Made by a program: the position numbers and the translations under genes. A stretch of 64,000 nt of DNA, taken from Acidimicrobiia bacterium (GTDB lineage: Bacteria; Actinomycetota; Acidimicrobiia; Spongiisociales; Spongiisociaceae). This document shows positions 44,128-52,222 of this stretch, one piece after another. The stretch is from contig VXMM01000018.1 of NCBI GenBank assembly GCA_009841105.1, positions 1-64,000 on the forward strand, in the 5' to 3' direction. Every line of letters begins with the position of its first letter. Within the stretch, counting starts at the first letter, position 1. The notes beneath the pieces are model-generated. The model saw nothing but the letters and a program-made list of their open reading frames with translations. It did not search any database and had not been told where the DNA came from.

Positions 44128-44184
44128 TCAGTGGCCAGTGAGTGGCCGGGTGGCTTGTAGTGGTCAGCGGCCACTGGCCACTGA
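44128..44184. repeat. 13-bp perfect inverted repeat built from GGCCACT-type heptamers
   Basis: TCAGTGGCCAGTG (44128-44140) is the reverse complement of 44172-44184. The 31-base loop contains further AGTGGCC/GTGGTCAG units. It directly follows the guaB1 stop. It can form a long hairpin, but no T-run follows. Confidence 0.7.
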
Positions 44185-44241
44185 CCATTGACCGCTGGAT
44201 TGGCGCGGGAGCGGCGCCGATTGCGAGTAGCCTCAGTATCG

Positions 44242-45231
44242 ATGGCACGGGTAAGGCTGTTCGCGAACCTGCGCGAGATCGCTGGTAGCTCGCAGGTGGA
44301 CATCGAGGGTGACACTGTCGGTGCGGTAGTGGCTGCCCTGGGGGACCGGTTCGGACCGGAGTTCCGGCGGCACCTGCAGACTGCCCGCCTGTGGAAGAAC
44401 GGGAACGAAGGCTCTTTCGAGGACTCGGTGAAGGACGACGATGAGTTGGCGGTCATTCCTCCGGTTTCGGGCGGCGCCGTAGCGGGAGCCGGTGCCGGGG
44501 GTCTGGACGGGTTGTTGCTGGCCGGTCTGATGCTGGTGCTGATCGTGGCCAACACCCTGGAGGTGGCCATTGTTGTGGCGATCTGGGTTGGCGTGGTGGC
44601 GCTCTGGGTGGTCGACCTGGTCAACTCCTCATCCGACAGCGACTTCGGTCTGCATCCCCAGCCCATCCTCGCCTCCATCCTCGTGTCCATGGCCATCGCC
44701 AACACGCTCGGAGTGATCGGCCTCGGGATCGGGGTGGCTGTCTCGATGGTCCTGGTGATGGGATGGGCGGTGGTGAGGCCTTCGGCCCGTGACCTGACCT
44801 CCATCGGCGCTTCGGCGCTCGGCGCGGTAATAGCGTCCCTGGCAGTGGCGTCACTCCTGTTGGCCCGGTCGGTCGCCGACGGCGGGGACCGTCAGGTCGC
44901 CGGGTTGTTGATCGTGATCGCTCTGGGCGCTCTGGTCGGGCGGTGGACCGAGGCAAGCCGGTCACGCATGTTCGATCCCTACCTGGTCGGACCGGTCCTA
45001 ATGATCGTGGCGGCAGTGGCGGTGGCCTACCTTTCCGGGTTCGACCTGCTGGCCTGGTTCTTCATCGGGCTGGTCCTGGCCTTCGCAACGATCGCAGGCC
45101 GTGGTATCGGCCTCGCTTTCCGTACGGGCGCGATCCGCCTGACGGCCAGACCGGACGGTCTTCTGGCGGCGCTGGACGGTCCGATGCTGGCTGTGGCGGT
45201 ATTCATGCCCATGATGAGCGTGATCGGGTGA
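44242..45231 (+). CDS. MoaD/ThiS-like ubiquitin-fold domain fused to a multi-spanning membrane domain
   Basis: 329 residues, ATG 44242. Residues 1-77 form a beta-grasp domain of the MoaD/ThiS type: VRLFANLREIAGSSQVDIEG, then DDELAVIPPVSGG. The double glycine at about 76-77 is where free MoaD ends and is thiocarboxylated; here AVAGAGAGG and about nine to ten hydrophobic helices follow. The membrane part resembles no family I can name with certainty (weakly CDP-alcohol/cytidylyltransferase-like by texture). Either the domain is a permanent tether or the GG is cleaved. Repeats flank the gene on both sides. Function unknown. Confidence 0.7.
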   Translation: MARVRLFANLREIAGSSQVDIEGDTVGAVVAALGDRFGPEFRRHLQTARLWKNGNEGSFEDSVKDDDELAVIPPVSGGAVAGAGAGGLDGLLLAGLMLVLIVANTLEVAIVVAIWVGVVALWVVDLVNSSSDSDFGLHPQPILASILVSMAIANTLGVIGLGIGVAVSMVLVMGWAVVRPSARDLTSIGASALGAVIASLAVASLLLARSVADGGDRQVAGLLIVIALGALVGRWTEASRSRMFDPYLVGPVLMIVAAVAVAYLSGFDLLAWFFIGLVLAFATIAGRGIGLAFRTGAIRLTARPDGLLAALDGPMLAVAVFMPMMSVIG

Positions 45232-45402
45232 GGACGTCGGCGGCATACCGCGCACGCCAGGCTGTTCTTGACCGACTCCGTGATGTCGCTGACGCGGCGT
45301 GTGAGTAGTGGCCAGCATGCGCCCCGGAGGTGATCAAGTTCCGTTAAGCCCTGCGGTTGGGTTGTCCGTCTTCCCGCGTTACAACATCTACCGACTACCG
45401 AT

Positions 45403-45420
45403 CACTGACCACTGACCACT
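45403..45420. repeat. CACTGAC heptamer repeat
   Basis: CACTGAC CACTGAC CACT, two and a half copies just upstream of the M23 peptidase gene. The unit also occurs at 44128-44184, on the other side of the MoaD-fusion gene. Confidence 0.6.
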
Positions 45421-45433
45421 AGCCTCAAATGCC

Positions 45434-46543
45434 ATGTCCAAGCACATCCGGCGCGTCGTGTTCCTGGTCGCGCCCGCACTGGCTGTCGCAGTTCTCGCGC
45501 CTATCCCGTCGGTAGCCGTGACACAGGCGGAAGTGGAGGAGGCTTGTGGCGAGTACCAGGATGCGGTGGACATCCTTGACGCGGCCGTCGCAGAACGGAA
45601 CGAGGCGCAAGCCCTGGTAGCGCGGCTCTATGCGGACCGGGACGTCATAACCGGCCGGGTTGCCCGGCTCCAAGACCAGATCGCCGAACGCTACGAGGAA
45701 CTCGAAACGCTGCGCGCGGCTGTGGTGGATTGGGCGGTCGAGTCCTACATGACCGCCGAGACCGAGATCAGCGGCATCGTGCTCCGGACGAGTTCTCTGG
45801 ACAAGCTGGTCACCGGCCAGGAGTTCATCAACGCCATAACGACCGAGCGGGTGGCGGCAGTGGACCGGTGGCAGGTGATACTGGCGCAGACGGAGGTCAT
45901 GGAGGAGCAACTCGTGGAGGAGGAGATCGAGCTGCTCCTATTGGAGATCAGGGCCGAACAGCAGGCCGGGATACTGGCTGCGGCGACGGATGAGGCTCTT
46001 TACGCCTCGCGGCAACTGGAGGGAGAATGCAGCCGCCTCTACCGGCAACGCCAGGCCGAGTTGGCGCGGGCCCGGGCCCTCGAGGCAGCTCGGCGGGCGG
46101 GCCCGGCGGCCGGGGTAGGACCCGGGTTGACACCCGGTTTCATCTGCCCGCTCGATCCGGCCGCCACCTCGTTCATCAACGACTGGGGGTTCCCGCGGTC
46201 GGGAGGGAGAACCCACCGTGGTAACGATCTGTTCGCCCCCAGGGGTCAGCCCATCTATGCGGTGGCCGACGGCACGGTGCTGCTGACACAAGGAGGACGG
46301 GGCGGTATCGCGCTGTGGCTGGCGTCCGGCTACGGGGTCGACTATTACTACGCACACCTCGAGGGTTATGGCTCGGGGGTCGCCTCGGGGACCCGGGTCA
46401 GCAAGGGCCAGGTGGTCGGCTACAACGGCAATACCGGCAACGCCCGCACCACGCCCCCACACCTGCATTTCCAGCTCCATCCCAATGGACGGACCTCGGC
46501 GCCGGTCAATCCCTATCCGACGCTGGTGCGAGCCTGTTTATGA
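45434..46543 (+). CDS. Secreted M23 (LytM) peptidase with N-terminal coiled coil
   Basis: 369 residues. A signal peptide (RRVVFLVAPALAVAVLAPIPSVAV) precedes a long coiled coil (about 30-215, with repeated ERxEAQxLxxRL-like heptads). The C-terminal LytM domain has zinc ligands in RTHRGNDLFA (His, Asp) and PHLHFQLHPNG (His-x-His). It resembles EnvC/NlpD-type proteins, which cut peptidoglycan or activate amidases at division. All the ligands are present, so it should be active in the envelope. Confidence 0.85.
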   Translation: MSKHIRRVVFLVAPALAVAVLAPIPSVAVTQAEVEEACGEYQDAVDILDAAVAERNEAQALVARLYADRDVITGRVARLQDQIAERYEELETLRAAVVDWAVESYMTAETEISGIVLRTSSLDKLVTGQEFINAITTERVAAVDRWQVILAQTEVMEEQLVEEEIELLLLEIRAEQQAGILAAATDEALYASRQLEGECSRLYRQRQAELARARALEAARRAGPAAGVGPGLTPGFICPLDPAATSFINDWGFPRSGGRTHRGNDLFAPRGQPIYAVADGTVLLTQGGRGGIALWLASGYGVDYYYAHLEGYGSGVASGTRVSKGQVVGYNGNTGNARTTPPHLHFQLHPNGRTSAPVNPYPTLVRACL

Positions 46544-46712
46544 GGGGGAGGAAGAACGTCCGGTTGGCGCGGAACTGCCAACGAACCTCCGGGTCGAGGC
46601 ATCGCGTGCCGCCCCGCTTTCCTCGGCACTCTGGTGCGAGGCGCGGCTGTTACGGCGTGATGATCTGCCCCATTCCGTTCGGCGTCCTCCAGTTCGATCC
46701 GGGTATCCGTTG

Positions 46713-47609
46713 ATGTTCGATACCAGCACCTCCGGGCATCGTACGGCGGCGGAGCGGGTGGGCCCGTTCGCCACGCGAGACTTTCTCGCCACCGTCTGGC
46801 GGCATACGGCCGCGCCCGGTCAAGTGCCTCTCATCCTGTCGGACGAGCGTGGGGAGGTGGCTCTGGTCGAAGAGGGTGATCACCTCGGGCTTCTGGGCCA
46901 TGAGGACCTGGTTGACTACCGATCCCCGCTCGGCGACGCGGTCGACCTGCTGGTCGAGCACTTCGGAACGTTGGGTCGGCGCCGTTCCTTCCGGTTCGAT
47001 TCCCTTCCGTCCGGTGCCGCCGCCGTCATCACCGAAGCCCTGGACCGGGTGGGTTTCGGCTATCGCGTGGCCACCCATGCCGAGGCCGCCGTGGTTGACC
47101 TCCCGGCCACGTTCGACGAGTACCTGATCGGCATCGGCAAGAAGCAACGTCACGAGGCCCGCCGCAAGCGCCGCCGGTTCGTCGGGGAGATGGGCGGGTT
47201 GAGCCTGGAGACCTTCGAGGAGCCGGGCCCGGTCCTGGACGACTTCTTCCGGCTCCATCGCCGCTCGGCGGGCCGTAAGGGCCGGTTCATGACCGAACCG
47301 ATGGAGGAACTGTTCACGGACCTCCTCCGTGCCGACGGCTGGCGTCTGGATGCCCTGTACGGAGATGACAACCTGCCCGCAGCAGTGGTGATCGCGTACT
47401 CGGACGCCGACGGCTACTACCTGTACAACTCCGCCTACGATCCCGATCTTCGTCACGTGTCTCCCGGCGTGGTGCTCCTCACCGAGTTGATCGGCGCCAC
47501 CATCGCGGGGGGCGGCGAGGTGTTCGACTTCCTCAAGGGATCGGAGTCCTACAAGTACCGCATGGGGGCACGGGCGCGCCCGCTGCTCGTGGTGGAGGGC
47601 GGCACATGA
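46713..47609 (+). CDS. GNAT-fold acyltransferase (BioF2/FemAB-like)
   Basis: 298 residues, ATG 46713. LIGIGKKQRHEARRKRRRF near 150, FFRLHRRSAGRKGRFM and FDFLKGSESYKYRMGAR near the C-terminus are the typical acetyltransferase_6 (BioF2-like) motifs. Family members transfer acyl or aminoacyl groups during envelope polysaccharide or peptidoglycan modification. It overlaps the MshA gene by 4 bases (ATGA), so the two are coupled. Acceptor unknown. Confidence 0.75.
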   Translation: MFDTSTSGHRTAAERVGPFATRDFLATVWRHTAAPGQVPLILSDERGEVALVEEGDHLGLLGHEDLVDYRSPLGDAVDLLVEHFGTLGRRRSFRFDSLPSGAAAVITEALDRVGFGYRVATHAEAAVVDLPATFDEYLIGIGKKQRHEARRKRRRFVGEMGGLSLETFEEPGPVLDDFFRLHRRSAGRKGRFMTEPMEELFTDLLRADGWRLDALYGDDNLPAAVVIAYSDADGYYLYNSAYDPDLRHVSPGVVLLTELIGATIAGGGEVFDFLKGSESYKYRMGARARPLLVVEGGT

Positions 47610-48841
47610 TCCGCAAGGTGGTATTCCTGTCGATGCACACCTCCCCCTTGGATCGTCCCGGTGTGGGTGACGCCGGTGGCATGAACGTCTATGTCGATGA
47701 ACTGGCTGCCTCGCTCGCCCGGCGGGGTATCGAGGTGACGGTGTTCACACGGCGGACCGATCCGAGCCGAGCGAGGGTGATCGGCACGCCGGCCGGGTAC
47801 GACGTGATCCATGTCGAGGCCGGGCCGATGGCGCCTCTACCGATTCCCCAGCTCGGCGATTGGGTGGGGGAGTTCGCTCGGCAGGTTACCGAGGACGTCC
47901 TCGATGGTGGCGAGGGCAGGCGGGAGACCGACATCCTCCACAGCCATTACTGGCTGTCCGGATGGACGGGGCTCTTCGTCAAGCAGGTTACGGGCCTCCC
48001 GCTTGCCAACTCGTTCCATACGTTGGGCCGGGTCAAGGACGCCACCCGTCGACCGGGCCAACCGAGCGAGCCCTTGTACCGCATTGCTGCCGAGCGGGAG
48101 GTGATCACCGGGTCCGACTGCATTATCGCTTCCACCGAGCACGAGTCGCTGGAGTTGATCGAGCGTTACGGCGCCGATCCCAGCCGGGTGTGCGTTAACC
48201 CGCCGGGCATCGATCTGAACTTGTTCAGGCCCGGTGATCGCCGGGAGGCTAGGAAGCGGCTGGGCCTCGATGACGTGCCGACCGTGCTCTTCGTGGGGCG
48301 CATCCAGGCGCTGAAGGGCTTGGACGTGGCGGTGGCGGCCTTCGGCATGTTGCGCGACCGCCTCCCGGATGCTCGGATGATGGTGGTGGGAGGGCCGAGC
48401 GGTCCCTCCGGTGTCGAGGAGGAACTCGAGATCCGGCAGCTCGCCGCCCGCCTCGGACTGGACGGGAAGCTGATCTGGTGCGGGGTCCAGCCGCATCGCC
48501 GCCTTCCGATCTACTACCGGGCCGCCGATGTGCTCATCGTGCCGTCAAGGAGCGAGTCCTTCGGGTTGGTGGCAGCGGAAGCGCAGGGGGTGGGCCTGCC
48601 GGTGGTGGCCGCTGACGTGGGCGGTCTGAGGTACGTGGTCGAGGACGGGGTGTCGGGGTTCCTGGTCGACGGATGGGATCCACCCGACTACACCAAGGCC
48701 CTGTTGAGGGTCCTCGACGGGTCGGCTTACCGCCGCGAATTGATCCGGGGCGCCTTGGCGGCGGGTCGTCGCTTCGGCTGGGAAGTGGCTACGGAGCGGC
48801 TCCTGGAACTCTATGCGGGGATCACCAATGGGTCGCGATGA
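47606..48841 (+). CDS. mshA: D-inositol-3-phosphate glycosyltransferase, MshA-like
   Basis: 411 residues. GVGDAGGMNVYVDELAASLARRG near residue 20 is the MshA signature that holds the phosphate of inositol phosphate; HSHYWLSGW follows, then FVGRIQALKGLDVAVAA and the EX7E region PSRSESFGLVAAEAQG. GT4 family, GT-B fold. MshA uses UDP-GlcNAc to start mycothiol synthesis, the low-molecular-weight thiol of actinobacteria. Other GT4 retaining transferases share part of this, but the GGMNVY segment makes MshA the best call. Overlaps both neighbours. Confidence 0.82.
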   Translation: MIRKVVFLSMHTSPLDRPGVGDAGGMNVYVDELAASLARRGIEVTVFTRRTDPSRARVIGTPAGYDVIHVEAGPMAPLPIPQLGDWVGEFARQVTEDVLDGGEGRRETDILHSHYWLSGWTGLFVKQVTGLPLANSFHTLGRVKDATRRPGQPSEPLYRIAAEREVITGSDCIIASTEHESLELIERYGADPSRVCVNPPGIDLNLFRPGDRREARKRLGLDDVPTVLFVGRIQALKGLDVAVAAFGMLRDRLPDARMMVVGGPSGPSGVEEELEIRQLAARLGLDGKLIWCGVQPHRRLPIYYRAADVLIVPSRSESFGLVAAEAQGVGLPVVAADVGGLRYVVEDGVSGFLVDGWDPPDYTKALLRVLDGSAYRRELIRGALAAGRRFGWEVATERLLELYAGITNGSR

Positions 48842-49250
48842 ACTTACCGAGCGGCTGGGCGCCGTTTTCCGGTCGTGGGTGGAGGATCCCGGATCGGACG
48901 TGGTGGCCACCGAACTCGTGGAGGGCCGATGGGCGGTCCGGATGGCTCAGCAGACTCGCGACTTCACCACGGTATGGGTCGAGCCCGGCGACCGTACGGT
49001 CGGGTTCGAGGCGTACGTTCTCCCTTCGCCTCCCAGGCGGCTGGAAGAGGTCTACCGGTTGCTGTTGGTGCGCAACTATCGAGCCTGGCGGGTCCACTTC
49101 GCCGTCGATCATGGTGGTGGGATCTACCTGCGGGGCCGGACCGAGGCCGAGCGCGCCGATGAGGAGGTTCTCCAGTACGTCTTCGCAGAGATCTACGAAC
49201 TGGTGGATCTCACGTTCCGCCTCCTGGTAAGGACGGGATTCGGGCGCTGA
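48828..49250 (+). CDS. YbjN-domain protein
   Basis: 140 residues from ATG 48828, overlapping the mshA end by 14 bases. The fold (VEGRWAVRMAQQTRDFTTVWVEPGDRTVGF, then LLLVRNYRAWRVHFAVDHGGGIYLRG and VLQYVFAEIYELVDLTFR) is that of YbjN/type III secretion chaperone-like proteins, often next to mshA in actinobacteria. It is likely a cytoplasmic adaptor; the exact role is not known. Confidence 0.7.
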   Translation: MGRDELTERLGAVFRSWVEDPGSDVVATELVEGRWAVRMAQQTRDFTTVWVEPGDRTVGFEAYVLPSPPRRLEEVYRLLLVRNYRAWRVHFAVDHGGGIYLRGRTEAERADEEVLQYVFAEIYELVDLTFRLLVRTGFGR

Positions 49251-49346
49251 CGCGGGGCGCCGCGCGTCATGGCCCGGAGCGGCAGAGCGCGAAAATTTTC
49301 GGGGAGGGTCTTGTTCACATGCCCTGTGAGCAACCCCTGGGGATTG

Positions 49347-49355
49347 TGTGGATAA
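49347..49355 (-). promoter_or_regulatory. Perfect DnaA box
   Basis: TGTGGATAA is the reverse complement of the consensus DnaA box TTATCCACA. It lies in an intergenic gap. A cluster, as expected for an origin, is not seen, so a titration or regulatory site is more likely. Confidence 0.45.
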
Positions 49356-49381
49356 GGCCTGGATAGAGGCCCTTCCATCTA

Positions 49382-49411
49382 TTGCTTAAGATGTAGTGGA
49401 GATGTTATAAT
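49382..49411 (+). promoter_or_regulatory. Strong sigma70-type promoter
   Basis: TTGCTT (49382-49387), an 18-base spacer and TATAAT (49406-49411) in an unusually AT-rich patch. No gene follows on the plus strand before the convergent gene ending at 49572, which suggests that the transcript is noncoding. Confidence 0.55.
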
Positions 49412-49417
49412 AAATCA

Positions 49418-49540
49418 ACAGATGGGTTGATTCGCCAGACGGTAGGCCGTAAGGTTCTGTTCAGAAGGCCCGAGGTGCTGGCGCCGAGCGAATCCGTCAG
49501 GGGAAGTGCGGTGGAATTCGGTAAAGGTTCCTCGGGCTTT
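49418..49540 (+). ncRNA. Candidate small structured RNA
   Basis: About 120 bases starting near the expected start of the 49382 promoter. AAGGCCCGAGG (49465-49475) pairs with CCTCGGGCTTT (49530-49540) over 11 bp with one G-U; a TTCT/AGAA hairpin precedes it. The final CGGGCTTT could also act as a terminator. The sequence is not RNase P, tmRNA or SRP RNA as far as can be seen; some blocks (GGGGAAGTGCGGTGGAATTC) resemble a cobalamin-riboswitch core but the B12 box is missing. Proposed only. Confidence 0.35.
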
Positions 49541-49571
49541 CGTTGTGTCCGGAGTCGGCCGGCCGGGTCGA

Positions 49572-50453
49572 TTACCCGAGGCCGAACATCAACTCGTTGA
49601 GGCGGACCGAGGCGGTGCGGAAGGTCTTGGGATCGAGACGGACCGACCCGATCTGTAGTCCGGCCATGCCCTGGTTCCCGGAGGTGATGACCCGCAGTAC
49701 GTCGTCGTACTCGAGCATCCCCAGGCACAAGCACCGCCCTTGCCGGTCGTGGACCCCGACGATCATCCGGTGGAGGCGGACCAGGTCGAAGCCGGCGGGG
49801 AGGCTGGGCGCGAACACGGTGGGCAACACGCGCCAGCGCTGGAGGGGTGCCGGGAAGGCTGCGGCGAACCGAGCGGCGCGCATGTCCATACGCTCCTCGG
49901 GGCTCATCGGGAGGCTGCCCCGGTTGGCAGGTACGGTGATCACGTTGGTAGAAAGGAACCGCCGCAGGAGGCCCACCAGGGGTTCCAACTCACCACCCCG
50001 CTGGACGGCCCATACAGTGTCGGGACGAACCAACTCCGCCTTGTGATACTTGAGGCGCTGGCCCACCACCCCGGAGACGGTCCCGCTGGTGTCGATGACG
50101 ATCAGGTCCGCCTCCGCCCGGGCGGTTTCCACCAGCGAAGCCACCCCGGCCACCTGCTGGAGGATGAACCGATCCGGCCTGATGCTTCCCACGAACCGCA
50201 GATCGTCGGCTTGGGCCAAGTGGTCAGCGTCGGCGGGAGAGCGGAGCCACTTCAGGCCGACGCATGTGGGCGGGCCCACGGTGGTGCAAGCCAGGTCGCT
50301 GTCGATGTAGGCGACGGTCCTTCCCGCCTGGAGGGCGTTGTCGACCAGCGTGCGAGCCAGGGTCGTCTTCCCCGAGTCGGGCGCCCCGATGATCATCACC
50401 ACCCCCTCGGCCGAGGACAGCAGTTCGGTGTCGCCGAGCGCCGGATCACCCAT
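49572..50453 (-). CDS. Clp1/Grc3-like P-loop kinase or NTPase
   Basis: 293 residues. Walker A is GAPDSGKTT near residue 23, followed by YIDSDLACTTVGPPTCVGL and LIVIDTSGTVSGVVGQRLK, the pattern of the Clp1/NOL9/Grc3 polynucleotide 5'-kinase P-loop domain (PF16575 type). Eukaryotic members phosphorylate RNA 5' ends. The C-terminal part (PAPLQRWRVLPTVFAPSLP, then GRCLCLGMLEYDDVLRV) corresponds to the appended beta-barrel of such kinases. Bacterial homologues are little studied. It could be an RNA or DNA 5'-kinase or a sensor NTPase. Confidence 0.7.
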   Translation of the reverse strand: MGDPALGDTELLSSAEGVVMIIGAPDSGKTTLARTLVDNALQAGRTVAYIDSDLACTTVGPPTCVGLKWLRSPADADHLAQADDLRFVGSIRPDRFILQQVAGVASLVETARAEADLIVIDTSGTVSGVVGQRLKYHKAELVRPDTVWAVQRGGELEPLVGLLRRFLSTNVITVPANRGSLPMSPEERMDMRAARFAAAFPAPLQRWRVLPTVFAPSLPAGFDLVRLHRMIVGVHDRQGRCLCLGMLEYDDVLRVITSGNQGMAGLQIGSVRLDPKTFRTASVRLNELMFGLG

Positions 50454-50559
50454 GTCCTAATGCTAAACCGCGCCCCGGACCCGCCCCGAGGTCACTGGTC
50501 ACCCTCCACCGGCCGCCTTCCAGAGTCCCTTGGAACCAACCATCTAGGCTCTGGCTGAC

Positions 50560-51381
50560 GTGGTTCCGAGCTTCCCGCTTCCGATTACCTTCCTGTCCGA
50601 CTTCGGCCGTAAGGACGAGTTTGTCGGCGTGGTCCACGGGGTGATCGCCACACTGGCTCCCCGGTGCCGCGTGATCGACCTGAACCACTGGATCCCGGCC
50701 GGCGACGTCCGGGCCGGCGCTCTGACTCTGTTGCGGGCCATCCAATACATGCCGGCCGGCGTGGTGCTGGCGGTGGTGGATCCTGGTGTGGGCAGTGACC
50801 GCCGGGCTCTGGTGCTAGAGACCGGCTGGGGCTATCTCGTGGGTCCGGACAACGGAATTCTCTCCCCGGCCGCGGCCTTTCTCGGAGGAGTAACAGAGGC
50901 ATACGCGATCGAGAACCCGGACGTGATGCTTCCGGCACGAGGCCGGACGTTCGAAGGAAGGGACCGGTTCGCCCCAGCGGCGGCCATGCTCGCAGCCGGA
51001 GAGGCGCGGCCGGACGAGATGGGGCCACAACTGGATCCGCAGGTACTGAAGCCGTTATTGCTGCCCCTGTCCGAGGTGACGGAGGACGGACGGGTGGAGG
51101 GTCGGGCGTGGTGGGTGGACACCTACGGCAACGTCCAGACCAACATCACGCCCGAGGACCTGGAGGAGGCGGGCATGAGGCCGGGCGAGCGGGTGGTCGT
51201 GAGGGTGGGCCTGATGAACTACCGCGTGCCGTGGGTGGGAACGTTCGCCGATGTTCGGGAAGGGAGGCCGCTTCTCCACATCGATTCGGCCGGGCTGATG
51301 GCGCTGGCCGTGCGGGGCGGGCGGGCCGACGACCACTTCACGCTTGCCGTTGACTCGTCGGTCGTGATTTCTAGTTGCTAG
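50560..51381 (+). CDS. SAM hydroxide adenosyltransferase (DUF62, SAM hydrolase)
   Basis: 273 residues from GTG 50560. ITFLSDFGRKDEFVGVVHGVI gives the first conserved Asp; VDPGVGSDRRAL, GPDNGILSPAA and the C-terminal VDTYGNVQTNI follow. Family enzymes split S-adenosylmethionine to adenosine and methionine with water, or act as fluorinases in rare cases; the 21-residue fluorinase-specific loop is not evident. The C-terminus keeps the small beta domain. Role: SAM turnover in the cytoplasm. Confidence 0.85.
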   Translation: MVPSFPLPITFLSDFGRKDEFVGVVHGVIATLAPRCRVIDLNHWIPAGDVRAGALTLLRAIQYMPAGVVLAVVDPGVGSDRRALVLETGWGYLVGPDNGILSPAAAFLGGVTEAYAIENPDVMLPARGRTFEGRDRFAPAAAMLAAGEARPDEMGPQLDPQVLKPLLLPLSEVTEDGRVEGRAWWVDTYGNVQTNITPEDLEEAGMRPGERVVVRVGLMNYRVPWVGTFADVREGRPLLHIDSAGLMALAVRGGRADDHFTLAVDSSVVISSC

Positions 51382-51406
51382 TTATTGGTTCCTAGTTGCT
51401 AGTTGG
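51371..51406. repeat. CTAGTTG heptamer repeat
   Basis: CTAGTTG units at 51371, 51378 (variant), 51392 and 51399 in a 36-base stretch that begins in the last codons of the SAM hydrolase gene (ctagttgctag spans its stop). AT-rich against the background. Confidence 0.7.
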
Positions 51407-51481
51407 ATTGGATTACACTAACCAGTCCGGTGGAGACTCCATCTCGAGGCTGTGGTCGATCTGTGATAGCATAATGAAAGC

Positions 51482-51712
51482 ATGGTGCACGTCCTGATAC
51501 GGAATCTGCCCGTAGAGACGCATGCCGAGCTACGGCATCGGGCCGAGCGTGAGGGCAAATCGCTTCAGCAGTACCTCGTGTCCGAGTTGAAGCGGCTCGC
51601 GGCGCGCCCCACGCTCGACGATGTCCTCAACAGGGTGGAAACCCTTGCGGGTGGTCGCGTCGGCGCTAGACAGTCGGTGGAGGATCTGGCCGAGGACCGC
51701 TGGCAGCGTTGA
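51482..51712 (+). CDS. FitA/VapB-type ribbon-helix-helix antitoxin
   Basis: 76 residues. HVLIRNLPVETHAELRHRAEREGKSLQQYLVSEL is a ribbon-helix-helix domain of the FitA group; the C-terminus (LDDVLNRVETLAG...) binds the toxin. A CATAAT box (51470-51475) close to the start suggests a short-leader transcript. TTGA overlap with the toxin gene. Confidence 0.8.
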   Translation: MVHVLIRNLPVETHAELRHRAEREGKSLQQYLVSELKRLAARPTLDDVLNRVETLAGGRVGARQSVEDLAEDRWQR

Positions 51713-52107
51713 TCGTCCTCGACGCCTCCGTGCTCGCCAATGCGGTCGGTGACGACGGCAGCGACGGCGCCGACGCCCGGCGAGAACTGCGTCACGCCGG
51801 CGACGCCGCCATACCGGACCTGGCCTATGCCGAAGTCGTTTCAGTCCTCAGGAAGCGCTGGCTGGCCGGTGACCTCACACTCGAGCGATTCGCGGACGCC
51901 GTGGAGGCACTCGCCGATTTGCCGCTCGCGCAGTACTCCATGGTCTCGTTGCTTCCCCGGATCTTCGAGTTGCGAGCCAATCTGACGCCTTACTACGCCG
52001 TCTACGTGGCGCTGGCGGAAGCACTCGAGTGTCCACTCCTCACCAACGACAGAGCGCTGGCCGGCGCACCTGGCCCGCAGTGCGAGATCCGTGTGGTAAC
52101 GGTGTGA
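51709..52107 (+). CDS. VapC/FitB-type PIN-domain toxin
   Basis: 132 residues from TTG 51709. IVLDASVLANAV (Asp), DLAYAEVVSVLRKR (Glu) and LEcPLLTNDRALAG (Asp) are the PIN acidic residues; LTPYYAVYVALAEAL holds the expected YDA-like segment changed to YYAVY, so one Asp may be lost. It should cleave RNA with Mg. Second VapBC pair of the window, unrelated in antitoxin type to that at 16828. Confidence 0.8.
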   Translation: MIVLDASVLANAVGDDGSDGADARRELRHAGDAAIPDLAYAEVVSVLRKRWLAGDLTLERFADAVEALADLPLAQYSMVSLLPRIFELRANLTPYYAVYVALAEALECPLLTNDRALAGAPGPQCEIRVVTV

Positions 52108-52222
52108 ACTGCCACAGATCCGGATCGTCCTCGGCGAACTGAGTGCTTGGGCAAAGACGTTCTCGGACACCTGCTTGATCTCGGCCGGAGCCTCCGGCGG
52201 TCCGCTTGCGAACTGTCCGAGG

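Noticed and set aside
44128-44184. CRISPR array
   Set aside because: Units are heptamers in inverted orientation without regular spacers or cas genes.
49340-49420. Chromosomal replication origin
   Set aside because: Only one perfect DnaA box, and no dnaA, dnaN, rnpA or parA neighbours.
49490-49545. Cobalamin riboswitch
   Set aside because: Some core-like bases are present but the B12 box and the expected pairing order are absent, and no cobalamin gene follows.
51361-51410. CRISPR or att site
   Set aside because: Units are 7 bases long and contiguous; no integrase is nearby.
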